From positions 36,947,686 to 37,011,685 of the forward strand of contig NC_083604.1 of NCBI RefSeq assembly GCF_029168945.1: DNA of 64,000 nt. Direction: 5' to 3'. The DNA comes from Cannabis sativa (lineage: Eukaryota > Streptophyta > Magnoliopsida > Rosales > Cannabaceae). A model generated the notes under the pieces. It worked only from the letters and a program-made list of their open reading frames with translations. It searched no databases and was not told where the DNA came from. Shown in pieces: positions 9,724 through 20,387 of the stretch; the first letter of the stretch is position 1; each line of letters begins with the position of its first letter. A program made the translations under genes and the position numbers.

Positions 9724-11613
9724 TGTTGTAATTTATTTTACCAGGATCTTAGATCTACTCACAAGTATGTTTATTAACACCCTAAATATGAACTTTCTAA
9801 AACGATGAAATAAACACGTATAAAGTATAAGAAACCTTACATTGGGTGCAGCGAAATTAAATGACTCCTTCCTTTCAGATCTCTAACCCTTGTATCCTTT
9901 CTGTAGCAACGTATTATCAAGATCTGAACCTGGATCTCTTTCTGTGAATCCTTGATGCTGAAACTCCTTTGCTGATGATCTTTCTTCACGATCTTCCTCA
10001 CTATGATTGAGGTATTGCTTGTTGTGTGTGGGCACTACTCTAATCACTAAGGGAATTCGAAATATGAAGGAAGAAGAGAGAGAGAGAGTAGCGGCCAAGG
10101 TAGAGAGAGAAAGGCTCAGGTTTTCTAATTCAGAAGTGTAATTTTCCTGAAGCCTTCACTATCTATTTATAGCATTCCACTAGGGTTAGGTTTGAATTAT
10201 TTGGCATTAAAATAATGAAAATATCAGTTTAAAATGCCTACAAAAGTGGCCGGCCATGGCTTGATGGATTTGGGCCTTGCTTTTTGCAATTTTGCAATTT
10301 TAATACTTTTGTATCTGATTTTCTCAAACATGCCAATTTTCTAATTCAACCATTTAAATGCCAATTCTAACTATTTAATAACTATAAATAATTATTAAAT
10401 AATATTGTCATTATCATATTTATTAATTGAACTATAAAAAGTATCATAATTAACAAATATGCCTCTATTAACTCTTTCTTTACAATTTCGCCCTTACTTA
10501 GTGAAAATTTCACAAATAGACATAGTCTAATTTGTGAATTATAATTGATTAATCAAAACCAATTACATGAGTCTTACAAACAATATTATCTCAACTAGTG
10601 CGGGGACCATGGGTCTATATAACCGAGCTTCCAATAAGTAGATCAAGAATTTAGCACTAAAATTCACTAACTTATTAATTCTTCGTTGAATCCACGCATA
10701 GAACTCAGAATTGCACTCTCAGTATATAAAAATGCTCTATATGTTCCACCATATAGACGCATCATTAGTTATCCATTGTTATAATCCTAATGTGATCAAT
10801 GATCCTCTATATGAATGATCTACACTGTAAAGGGATTAGATTACCGTAACACCCTACTATGTATTTTATCCTTAAAACACTTGACCCCGTATAAATGATA
10901 TTTCAGCTTATGTGAAATGAGTACTCCACCATTTATGTTCGTTTGGTCAAGCTCGAAGGAGATCATCCTTTGCTTACTATTCGCCAGATAGAAGCTATAG
11001 ATTCCATGTTTATGCTAGTGCTCCCACTCAATTGCACTACCTTGTTCCAAAAATGTACGTATCACCCTGACCTAAAAGTAGGCTTAACTAACAAATCAAA
11101 GAACACGAATAGCCTTTCAAGATTGAGCCTAATCTTAACAGGATTAAGAACATTTGATCTAGGATCAACTTGCCGATATTGACTTGAATAGATTTTACGG
11201 TAAGTTTAATTAAATCTAAGTCAAAGTTCAATATCGGTCCGTTCCGATGCATACTCCATGCATCCAACCTGAGCTTTACTTTAACCAATGTTCTGGAAAG
11301 AACATAGCATTTCTCCAAATGCCAGTAAACTCTTGTTGTAGATTATCATATTAGTAAAACCCTGTGTCTGATAAATCTAGGAAACTTTATTCACATAGTC
11401 ATTTTACTTTCCAATGTGATGACAACACAATAAACAGGATCAAGTATGTGAAAAGGGTTTAACATGAATTTATAAATCAAATAGACAAGCAATTGATAAA
11501 GTGAACCAAAACATACACAAATGAATGAAAAATACTTTTGTTGCTTTATTAATGTTGAATAAAATAGATTACATTGAAATGGAGTTTTTATTTAGGGCAT
11601 AAAACCTAACAAA
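9724..11613 (-). repeat. Element C 5' LTR (1890 bp)
   Basis: A TG...CA LTR in minus orientation, co-linear with B's 3' LTR (1893 bp), the solo LTR and the LTRs of F and G. The TATA box is TATAAATA at 10171-10164 in minus sense. A plus-strand 79-aa frame at 10943-11182, antisense to the LTR, is present here as in the other five full copies. A (GA)n run lies near 10074-10090. Confidence 0.9.
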
Positions 11614-12090
11614 TAATTCAAACCTAACCCTAGTGGAATGCTATAAATATGTAGTGAAGGCTTCAGGAAAATTACACTTTTCATTCACAAAAACCTGAGC
11701 CTCTCTCTCTACCTTGGCCGCCACTCTCTCTCTCTCTTCTTCCTTGATAATTTCGAAACCCCTTAGTGATTAGAGTAGTGCCCACACACAGTAAGCAATA
11801 CCTCAATCATAGTGAGGAAGATCGTGAAGAAAGATTTTCAGCAAAAATAGTTTCAGCATCAAAGATTCAGAGAAAGAGATCCAGGTTCAGATCTTGATAA
11901 TACTCTACGACAGAAAGGATACAAGGATTAGAGATCTGAACGGAAGGATTCATTTAATTCCGCTGCACCCAATGTAAGGTTTCTTAAACTTTATATGTGT
12001 TTATTTCATTGTTTTAGAAAGTTCATATTTAGGGTGTTAATCAACATACTTGTGAGTAGATCTAAGATTCTGGTAAAATAAATTTCAACA
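11614..12090 (+). repeat. Element B 5' LTR, distal 477 bp
   Basis: Matches 19909-20387 of B's 3' LTR and ends TTTCAACA before the primer-binding site. It keeps a TATA box (TATAAATA at 11642-11649) and the R/U5 part, but the upstream U3 is cut away by element C at 11613/11614. Any transcription would start next to C's LTR edge. Confidence 0.88.
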
Positions 12091-12092
12091 AC

Positions 12093-12109
12093 TGGCCTCA
12101 GAACCATGG
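12093..12109 (+). promoter_or_regulatory. Element B primer-binding site (tRNA-iMet type)
   Basis: TGGCCTCAGAACCATGG two bases after the LTR end. It differs from C's site at one base (GAACC for GAGCC). Confidence 0.75.
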
Positions 12110-15100
12110 TAATTGATTTGCTTGCAAAAAATTTGGACTTTAAAACGATTGTTTGATGTTTTGGATGGTATCTTGTTGTATTGAGTGTTATTTGATGATT
12201 GATTGATGTTTGTGAACTTTCGTGAAAAATAATTGAATATCTATTTCTGGAATTATTTTTATTGGATAGTATGGAAAAAATTAAGCAAGTTACTTTTTTT
12301 ACAGAACTCAATTTCGATTTAATTTGAATTAGTTATGATTTTTTGAAGTTTCGAAAAAATCGGGGTTGAGCAGCACACCTCATGCGCGCGCGGATTTCAT
12401 GCAAATCCTGCTGCCGCCGAGGTTGCACACCCATGACACCCCAGCACGCGCGCGGACGGGTATGCACAGCATCCCATCCGTACAACTTGCATTTTTTTTT
12501 CGTTTTTCTTCGTTTTTTCATGCTTTTTCATGGAATTAACTTCTGATTTTTTGTGTAGTTCTGTATTTGTACATTTACTATTCCTAATTCAATTCTAATT
12601 ATCATAATTAATTTAATTAATATTTTTTAAATTTAATTCATGATATTATTGTAATTTGAATTTAAAAATAGTTAGTATCTATCTTTTTTGCTTAATTATC
12701 TATCTTATTTTTAAATTTGATTATATCTTATCTTATTTTTAAATTTAAGGTCAGATTTTAAATTTTTAAATTAAATCTTTTTTTAAATAATTTGACCTTA
12801 TTTAAATTTAAAATAAGCTAACTATAATCATGTAATTTTAAATAGATGTAAGATATTTTGCTAACTTTTAAATTTTGTTATTTTATTTATTTAAATTACA
12901 TTTAAAATCTGAAAAAGATATTCATTTATATTTTTTAATTTTTTATTTAATTTTTATTTATAAAATAACATTAAATTTTTTAAAAGTAGTTAGCAAATTT
13001 TGAAATGATATTTAGGTTGGTTGAAACCTAATTTTTCAAAATTGTAGGTTTAATTTTAAATTTTTTAAATTTTTCGAAATTTTTTAATTTTTTTTTTCAA
13101 TTTTTGAAAAATAAATTTTTATTTATTTAATTAATTATTTTTTTCGAAATTATTTATTTAAAATTAAATAAATCCTACATCCAACTATCCAACTAACCTT
13201 GTTGCAGGAGTATGTGTTTTAGCTTGTTTGTAAGTTTTCAAAACCTATTATTGCTTGATTGCAAATAGCCATGGCTACCTTTTTGCCAAATCTAATGATC
13301 TGATGGCTCCCTTGGTCAAGTAAATAATATGTAACAGGTATATTTACAATCTTCTTTCATCTGTGTATGACCTAGCAACATGATAGGACCCATCCAAAGT
13401 GTGCCTGTGTGAGCCTATGTGTTTAATTTCATTATAGATGCATATAGGTTGTTGTTGCTAAATAAAATATCATAGTTCTTGATAGATTTTATTTAGGCCC
13501 ATTTAGTTTTTGGGCCTATTCAATTAATAACAGTTGTTCATTTTAAGGTTAAATTCCTCTCTTTTGGGCCTTGTGTGAGAGTTGGGAGCCATAGAAGTGG
13601 GTACGACATACTGAACCCAGCACCCCCTCACATGAACCACCCCAATTGTGAAGGCCGTTTTGCCTGATTTGAATAACTGTACTAGGTTAATTAAATTAGT
13701 TTAACCTAATAAAATTGATTAACAACATAATTAACTTCATTTATTTTGAAATTAATTTAAGAAATCCATAGTTTAAAGAATTTTATATTCTAAGCTACAC
13801 TATATGTATTTTCTTGTATTTAATTAAATATAGAATTATAACCATCTAGATTCTTTCTGAAGCTTAATTTAAATTTTCATTAAATATTCCTATTTAAGTT
13901 GATATTTAGTTATCTATAACTAACCAACTTAAATCTGAATATCTTTTGGATTTAAAATTTCAAAATTAAGTTGAGGAATTTTAGTCATTGGTTATTAAGA
14001 TTCTTTAGATATTTTTTAAGTTAATATCTTTTCGAATATTAACTTAAAATGGAATATTTTAGATATTTTTTAAGTTAATATCTTTTCGAATATTAATTTA
14101 AAATGGAATATTTTCAAATTAAGTGGTTACAACTTAATTTTAATTTAATTAAATCTGATTTGAAAGATATTTAAGTTGATTTTTTAGATTATTCTAAAAC
14201 AACTTAAACAAGATATTTTCAAATTTGTTCTATTTATCATTCGAATTTTTTTTCGAATTTAAATAATAATTGAAATTTAATTAAAGTTGATTTTTTTATT
14301 TAAACCAACTTTGATTTGTAATTTTTCATTATTATAATATGGAACTTGTCCGATATTTATTCGAATTTATTTTTCGAATTAAATAATAATTGAAAATTAA
14401 TTAAAGTGGATTTTTTATTTAAACCAACTTCAATTTGTAATTTTTCATTATTATAATATCGAATAAAATGATTGTACAAAATACATATATTTTTTTTAAA
14501 TAATGAGCTTTTAATCAAAAGATATTCGATCTCCATTGTTGGTCTTACAACAGTTAAATTTTTTCAATATAACCTCGAGACGCTAGACTTCGTCCCCCTA
14601 TGGATGGTTATCGTTGAACACTTTTAACACCGTAAGATTTCATTTGATAAGTGTTTTGTGAGTTTTCGTCTCTATTAGACTCTCCCCTACGGTGACTACT
14701 TAGAGATAAACTCATAAAACATGAAACAATGGTTGAAGCTCATAAAATGAGAATAACCTTGAGTCTCGCCTACCGGGACAACGTTGGATTCTCATTTTGA
14801 TCGAATAAAAGGTTGCTAAAATGGCTTTATTTTAGATGAGCTGACAACTCTATTCAACTAATGTTATCTTTGACTCTCGCCTACCGGGACACTGTATTTC
14901 ATTATGTTGGAAACCTTGGAAAATAAACTATGTTAGATTTAGTATTTTTAAAACATATGTGATTATTTGTTATTTTCTGAACTTGTGTATGAATTTTGAA
15001 CCAAAACCTTACTTCTATTTTATTGATGTGTTGTAGTGTCTATAACCCTCTTCCCATTCCACTCCTAGTTAATATCTTAGCAATTGAACTTGAAGTTATA

Positions 15101-15128
15101 AACTCCTTGTCAGAGTAATACTTCACAT
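12110..15128 (+). other. Element B leader (no gag), about 3 kb
   Basis: AT-rich sequence without a long frame. Landmarks shared with C, D, F and G are a GC island at 12360-12490, a conserved block at 13260-13660 (including GTGGGTACGACATACTGAAC), and a block at 14510-14900. The last block has the 20-nt motif GACTCTCGCCTACCGGGACA at 14872-14891, a one-base variant at 14761-14780, and a divergent GACTCTCCCCTACGGTGAC at 14678-14696. The space normally holding gag is filled by this leader. Confidence 0.8.
12454..12479 (+). other. Conserved hairpin in leader GC island (element B copy)
   Basis: GGACGGG, a 12-nt loop, then CCCATCC. The stem has one mismatch here and is perfect (GGACGGG/CCCGTCC) in C (9334-9359, minus) and F (39458-39483, minus). 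It lies about 360 nt after the primer-binding site, the region where retroelement RNAs often carry dimerisation or packaging signals. That role is inference. Confidence 0.6.
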
Positions 15129-16794
15129 ATGCTCATGATGGACTTTAAATTCCAGAAAGCAGGTAAGCTGGGAATTGTTCACTCTGAAGAGCAAATAGTT
15201 CATAACTCCATAAATCCTACTACTTCAAGCTTAGTTGAGAAGATAAGAGAAAGTGATTCCACTTCCTCAAGTTATACTTCACAAAAAAATGAACCAGCAA
15301 GAACAACAATTAACAAACGAATAAGCAGTAATGCTTTAGTCTTCGAATCATGTGTGTCAGAGAATTATAAATTCATTTAGATTCTTCATTCTGGGTCTAC
15401 AAACCATGTAAGTTGTTCATTGCAATTGCTTGAGATTGGAATTATTTGAAATCCGGAGAGTTGAAACTTAAAGTTGGTAATGGCGAAATTGTTTCGAGAG
15501 CTAGAGGAAAAGCCAAACTCAAGTTTCAAAACAGAATTTTGGAATTAGACAATGTCTTATACATTCCAAATTTCAGCAGAAACTTGGTTTCCGTTTCATG
15601 CTTACAATTGCAACAATACAAATTAGATTTTTCGAATTCTGGTTCTACCATTTCTCGAAATGACATTCATATTTGTGTTGCATCCATGGAACAGGGGCTT
15701 TATGTTCTTAGACCAGAAACACCATTTGCCCTACATAACGAACTTTTCAAAGTAGCTAAACCTAGAAACCACAAAAAGCAAAAGATCGTTGATGATAATG
15801 AAACATATCTATGGCATTTACATTTAGGTCATATAGGCTTTGATAGACTCAATAGGCTAACCAATGACGGTCCATTGAAAAATGTCATCTTAGGTGAACT
15901 GTCAGTATGCGAGTCCTGCCTAAAAGGAAAAATGACTAAACGTTCTTTCTCTGCAAAGGGAGAGCGTGCCAAACAACCCCTAGGGTTAGTGCATTCTGAT
16001 GTCTGCGGACCTTTGAATGTAAAAGCCCGAGGTGGTTATGAGTACTTTGTCACTTTCATTGACGAATTTACCTTATGCATAAGAAATATGAAACATTTGC
16101 AAAGTTTCTAGAATTTCACGCATTGTCTCAAAACCAATTGGGTAAAACATTAAAGATCTTGCGAACTGATAGGGTTGGAGAAAATATGGATATGCAGTTC
16201 AAAGATCATTTAATTGAACTTGGAATTGAATCCCAATTAACTGCCCCTAGCACTCCATAGCAAAATGGAGTTGCAGAAAGATGGAATCGCACGCTTTTGG
16301 AAATGGTTAGGTCCATGCTTAGTTTTTCAACTCTACCTACGTCCTTCTGGGGATATGCAATTCAGATGGAAACCGACATTTTAAATGTTGTTCCATCTAA
16401 ATCAATCCCTAAGACACCTTTAGAACTATGGATTGGTCGTACACCTAGTTTACGCCATTACAGAATCTGGGGGTGCCCTGCTCATGTCTTAAGAAATAAA
16501 GACGGCAAACTTGAGTCACGAACTGAAGTTTGCATGTTTGTCGGTAATTCTAAAGAGACTAGGGGTGGACTATTTTATAGTCGCAAGGATGATCAAGTGT
16601 TTGTTTCTACAAACGCCACTTTCCTTGAAGATGACTATATTAAGAATTTCAAATCACAAAGTAAAGTACTCTTGGAGGAAATGCTTTCAGATATAAGTCC
16701 TTCCAATGTTCTGTCCTCTTCCACTCGTGAAGAGGACAATCCCACTCCCTCAGTTGAACCAACTGAGAAATCTACTACTAAAGTTTCTATTTAG
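15129..16794 (+). pseudogene. pol: Element B pol, protease-integrase half, multiply broken
   Basis: It starts MLMMDFKFQKAGKL as in C. TAG at 15378-15380 replaces the Trp codon before the protease motif, and the catalytic Asp is changed to His (CAT at 15387-15389; ILHSGSTNH). A 1-nt loss near 15435 shifts frame. The pre-integrase finger (LWHLHLGHIGF ... CESCLKGK) and the first integrase Asp (HSDVCGPL) lie at 15810-16020. A deletion and shift near 16070 follow. The frame from 16075 carries the second Asp (LRTDRVGEN) and the Glu (NGVAERWN), but has TAG at 16258-16260 within the TPQQNG-type motif and again at 16792-16794. Non-functional as read. Confidence 0.9.
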
Positions 16795-16851
16795 AAGATC
16801 ACCGCACCTCGTCGTAGTGGGAGGGTTTCAACAAAACTAGCTCGTTATGGC

Positions 16852-18465
16852 TTGGATGGTGAAATCAATATGGTCGTAGGTGACGGTATTGATGACGATC
16901 CATTAACCTATAAACAGGAAATGGCTAGTCCGCAACGGAAACGATGGTCGGCCGGCATGGATTCAGAAATGGATTCCATGAAAAAGAACAAAGTCTGGGA
17001 ACATGTAGACGCACCTGACGACTATCATCCGATAGGATGCAAGTGGGTTTACAAGAAGAAAAGAGGAGCTGGAGGCGAAGTCGAAACTTTTAAAGATAGA
17101 CTTGTAGCCAAGGGTTATACCCAAAGAGAAGGCGTGGACTATGAGGAAACTTTTAGTCCTGTTGCCATGCTCAAATCCATCCGAATTCTTCTCTCCATAG
17201 CTACTGCTTTCGATTATGAAATCTGGCAAATGGATGTCAAGACTGCCTTCCTTAATGGGGTACTTGAAGAAACCATCTATATGGAGCAACCAGAAGGTTA
17301 TGTTCTTCCTGGGCAGGAAAAGAAAGTTTGGAAATTAAAGAGGTCTATGTATGGACTTAAGCAAGCTTCTCGCTCATGGAACAAAAGGTTTGATGAAATC
17401 ATCAAGACCTACGGCTTTCTTCAAAATGAAGATGAACCTTGTGTTTACCAACTCAAGGAAGACCAAATAGTAGTATTCCCGGTCCTTTATGTTGATGACA
17501 TTTTGATTATTGGAAACAATGTCAAGAAAATGACTCAAATCAAGGAATGGCTCAACACTCAATTCGATATGAAAGATTTGGGTGAAGCAGCCTATGTTCT
17601 TGGTATTCAGATTATTAGAAACCGGAAGAACAGATCTCTTGCTCTCTCTCAAACAACCTACATAGACAAAGTTTTAGAGAGATTCTCCATGAACAACACC
17701 AATGGGGCAAACACGCCTTCTAGATATGGTATTCGTCTATCTAAGGAACAGTCTCCGACTGATCCTCAAGAGATAGAGGACATAGCGAAAATTCCCTATG
17801 CCTCTGCAGTTGGCAGTCTAATGTATGCAATGTTATGCACTAGACCTGACATATGCTATGCAGTTAGAATCGTGAGCAGGTATCAGTCAAATCGAGGACA
17901 ACAACATTGGAATGCAGTTAGGTATATTCTGAAATACTTAAAGAGTACAAGGAATCTCGTGTTAGTCTACAATGGTGGTGTTTTAAATCCCATAGGCTAC
18001 ACTGATTCAGATTTCCAGGCAAGTCTTGAAGACAGGAAATCTACATCTGGGATGGTGTTTACTCTTGGGGGTGGAGCAGTGGTTTTGAGAAGTGCAAAAC
18101 AAACCGCGATATCGGACTCAACTATGGAAGCTGAATACATAGCTGCAGCCGAAGCTGCTAAAGAACTTGTCTTGCTAAGAAAGTTCTTCACCAGTATAGG
18201 AGTCGTTCCTGGAATGGAAAAGCCTCTGGTCCTACTTTGTGATAACAATGGAGCAATAGTAAACAGTAAAGAACCTCGAAGCCAACAGAGAAGTAAACAC
18301 ATTGAAAGGAAGTATCACATTATCAAAGAATACGTGGCAAGAGGGGATGTACTAGTTGAGAAAGTTGACACAGAGGACAACCAAGCTGATCCATTTACCA
18401 AAGTCTTGGCCGTGACAGCCTTTGAACAACACCGTCAAAATTTAGGATTAATTGATATGTACTAA
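16852..18465 (+). pseudogene. pol: Element B pol, reverse transcriptase-RNase H half
   Basis: A 537-codon open stretch in the same frame as 16075-16794, separated from it only by the TAG at 16792-16794. RT motifs include CKWVYKKK, MDVKTAFLNG (catalytic Asp 17233-17235), GLKQASRSWN and YVDDILIIG (17488-17514). RNase H motifs include YTDSDFQA, STMEAEYIAA (catalytic Glu kept) and LLCDNNGA. It ends near the typical QADPFTK motif. This is the only copy of the family in the window with intact RT and RNase H motifs, so it is the best proxy for the autonomous form, but it is disconnected from a working protease and integrase. Confidence 0.9.
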
Positions 18466-18483
18466 TTAGTTTTATATTAGTGC

Positions 18484-18494
18484 AAGTGGGAGTT
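18484..18494 (+). promoter_or_regulatory. Element B polypurine tract
   Basis: AAGTGGGAGTT directly before the LTR start TGTTGGG. The same tract precedes the 3' LTRs of D, F and G. Confidence 0.8.
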
Positions 18495-20387
18495 TGTTGG
18501 GTTTTATGCCCTAAATAAAACTCCATTTCAATGTAATCTATTTTATTCAACATCAATAAAGAAACAGAAGTATTTTTTCATTCATTTGTGTATGTTTTGG
18601 TTCACTTTATCAATTGCTTGTCTATTTGATTTATAAATTCATCTTAAATCCTTTTCACATACTTGATCCTGTTTATTGTGTTGTCATCACATTGGAAAGT
18701 AAACATGACTATGTGAATAAAGTTTCCTAGATTTATCAAAGACAAGGGTTTTACTGATATGATAATCTACAACAAGAGTTTACTTGCATTTGGAGAAATG
18801 CTATGTTTTTTCCAGAGCATTGGTTAAAGTATAGCTCAGGTTGGATGCATGGAGTATGCATCGGAAGGGACCGATATTGAACTTTGACTTAGATTTAATT
18901 AAACTTACCGTAAAATCTATTCAAGTCAATATCGCCTAGTTGATCCTAGATCAAATGATCTTAATCCTGTTATGATTAGGCTCAATCTTGAAAGGCTATT
19001 CGTGTTCTTTGATTTGTTAGTTAAGCCTACTTTTAGGTCAGGGTGATACGTACATTTTGGGAACACGGTAGTGCAATTGAGTGGGAGCGCTAACATAAAC
19101 ATGGAATCTATAGCTTCTATCTGGCGAATAGTAAGCAAAGGATGATCTCCTTCGAGCTTGACCAAATGAACATAAATGGTGGAGTACTCATTTCACATAA
19201 GCTAAAATATCATTTATACGGGGCAAGTGTTTTAAGGATAAAATACATAGTAGGGTGTAACGGTAATCTAATCCCTTTACAGTGTAGATCATTCATATAG
19301 AGGATCATTGATCAAATTAGGATTATAACAATGGATAACTAATGATGCGTCTATATGGTGGAACATATAGAGCATTCTATATACTGAGAGTGCAATTCTA
19401 AGTTCTATGCGTGGATTCAACGAAGAATTAATAACTCAGTGAATTTAAGTTATAAATTCTTCATCTGCTTATTGGAAGCTCGGTTATATAGACCCATGGT
19501 CACCCCACTAGTTGAGATAATATTGCTTGTAAGACTAATATAATTGGTTTTGATTAATCAATTATAATTCTCAAATTAGACTATGTCTATTTGTAAAATT
19601 TTCACTAAGTAAGGGCGAAATTGTAAAGAAAGAGTTATTAGGGGCATATTTGTTAATTATGATACTTTGTATGGTTCAATTAATAAATATGATAAATGAC
19701 AATATTATTTAATAATTATTTATAGTTATTAAATAGTTAGAATTGACATTTAAATGGTTGAATTAGAAAATTGGCGTTTTTGAGAAAATCAGATACAAAA
19801 GTGATAAAACTACAAAATTGCAAAAAGTGAGGCCCAAATCCAATAAGCCTTGGCCGTCCACTTTTATAGGAGTTTTACCTCTAATATTTTCATTATTTTA
19901 ATGCCAAATAATTCAAACCTAACCCTAGTGGAATGCTATAAATAGGTAGTGAAGGCTTCAGGAAAATTACACTTTTCATTCAAAAAAACCTGAGCCTCTC
20001 TCTCTACCTTGGCTGCCACTCTCTCTCTCTCTCCTCTTCCTTGATAATTTCGAAATCCCTTAGTGATTAGAGTAGTGCCCACACACAGCAAGCAATACCT
20101 CATTCATAGTTAGGAAGATCGTGCAGAAAGATTTTCAGCAAAAGGAGTTTCAGCATCAAAGATTCAGAGAAAGAGATCCAGGTTCAGATCTTGATAATAC
20201 TCTGCGACAGAAAGGATACAAGGGTTAGAGATCTGAACGGAAGGAGTCATTTAATTCCGCTGCACCCAATGTAAGTTTTCTTAAACTTTATATGTGTTTA
20301 TTTCATTGTTTTAGAAAGTTCATATTTAGGGTGTTAATTAACATACTTGTGAGTAGATCTAAGATCCTCGTAAAATAAATTCCAACA
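18495..20387 (+). repeat. Element B 3' LTR (1893 bp)
   Basis: TGTTGGGTTTTATGCCC ... TTCCAACA. TATA box TATAAATA at 19937-19944. Matches C's LTR throughout in reverse orientation. It carries the family's antisense 79-aa frame at 18926-19165 (minus). Confidence 0.92.

Larger units (their letters stand above)
6096..11613 (-). mobile_element. Element C: minus-strand Ty1/copia, 5' part, split by element A
   Basis: Reading right to left, it has a complete 5' LTR (11613-9724), primer-binding site, 3-kb leader, and a pol start truncated at 6096 by insertion of element A. It is the same family as element B; 6096-10201 is the reverse complement of 11614-15768 with minor differences. Its LTR starts (in minus sense) TGTTAGGTTTTATGCCC at 11613 and abuts the middle of B's 5' LTR, so C inserted into B. 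The rest of C and its 3' LTR lie left of the window. Confidence 0.88.
11614..20387 (+). mobile_element. Element B: plus-strand Ty1/copia, gag-less, with damaged pol
   Basis: Visible parts are the distal 477 bp of the 5' LTR (11614-12090), primer-binding site, 3-kb leader, damaged pol (15129-18465), PPT and a complete 3' LTR (18495-20387). The missing U3 of the 5' LTR is separated by the insertion of C. B's 3' edge joins the interior of D's LTR; the host phrase 'gcatttataaggttgaattgg' continues at 20388, and the same phrase is unbroken near 30431, proving B inserted into D. The likely TSD is TTTAT (20388-20392); its partner is left of the window. Confidence 0.9.

Noticed and set aside
10074..10092. 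GA-rich runs in the LTRs as a regulatory GAGA element
   Set aside because: Their length varies between copies like an ordinary microsatellite; no positional constraint is visible.
14678..14891. CRISPR-like array of 20-nt repeats
   Set aside because: Only two to four copies, uneven spacing, flanked by conserved rather than unique spacers, and repeated in each member of a plant retrotransposon family.
6096..15768. A single foldback transposon or a palindromic segmental duplication
   Set aside because: Each arm begins and ends at LTR or insertion boundaries, and C's edge is an LTR terminus within B's LTR, so nesting of two opposite copies explains everything.
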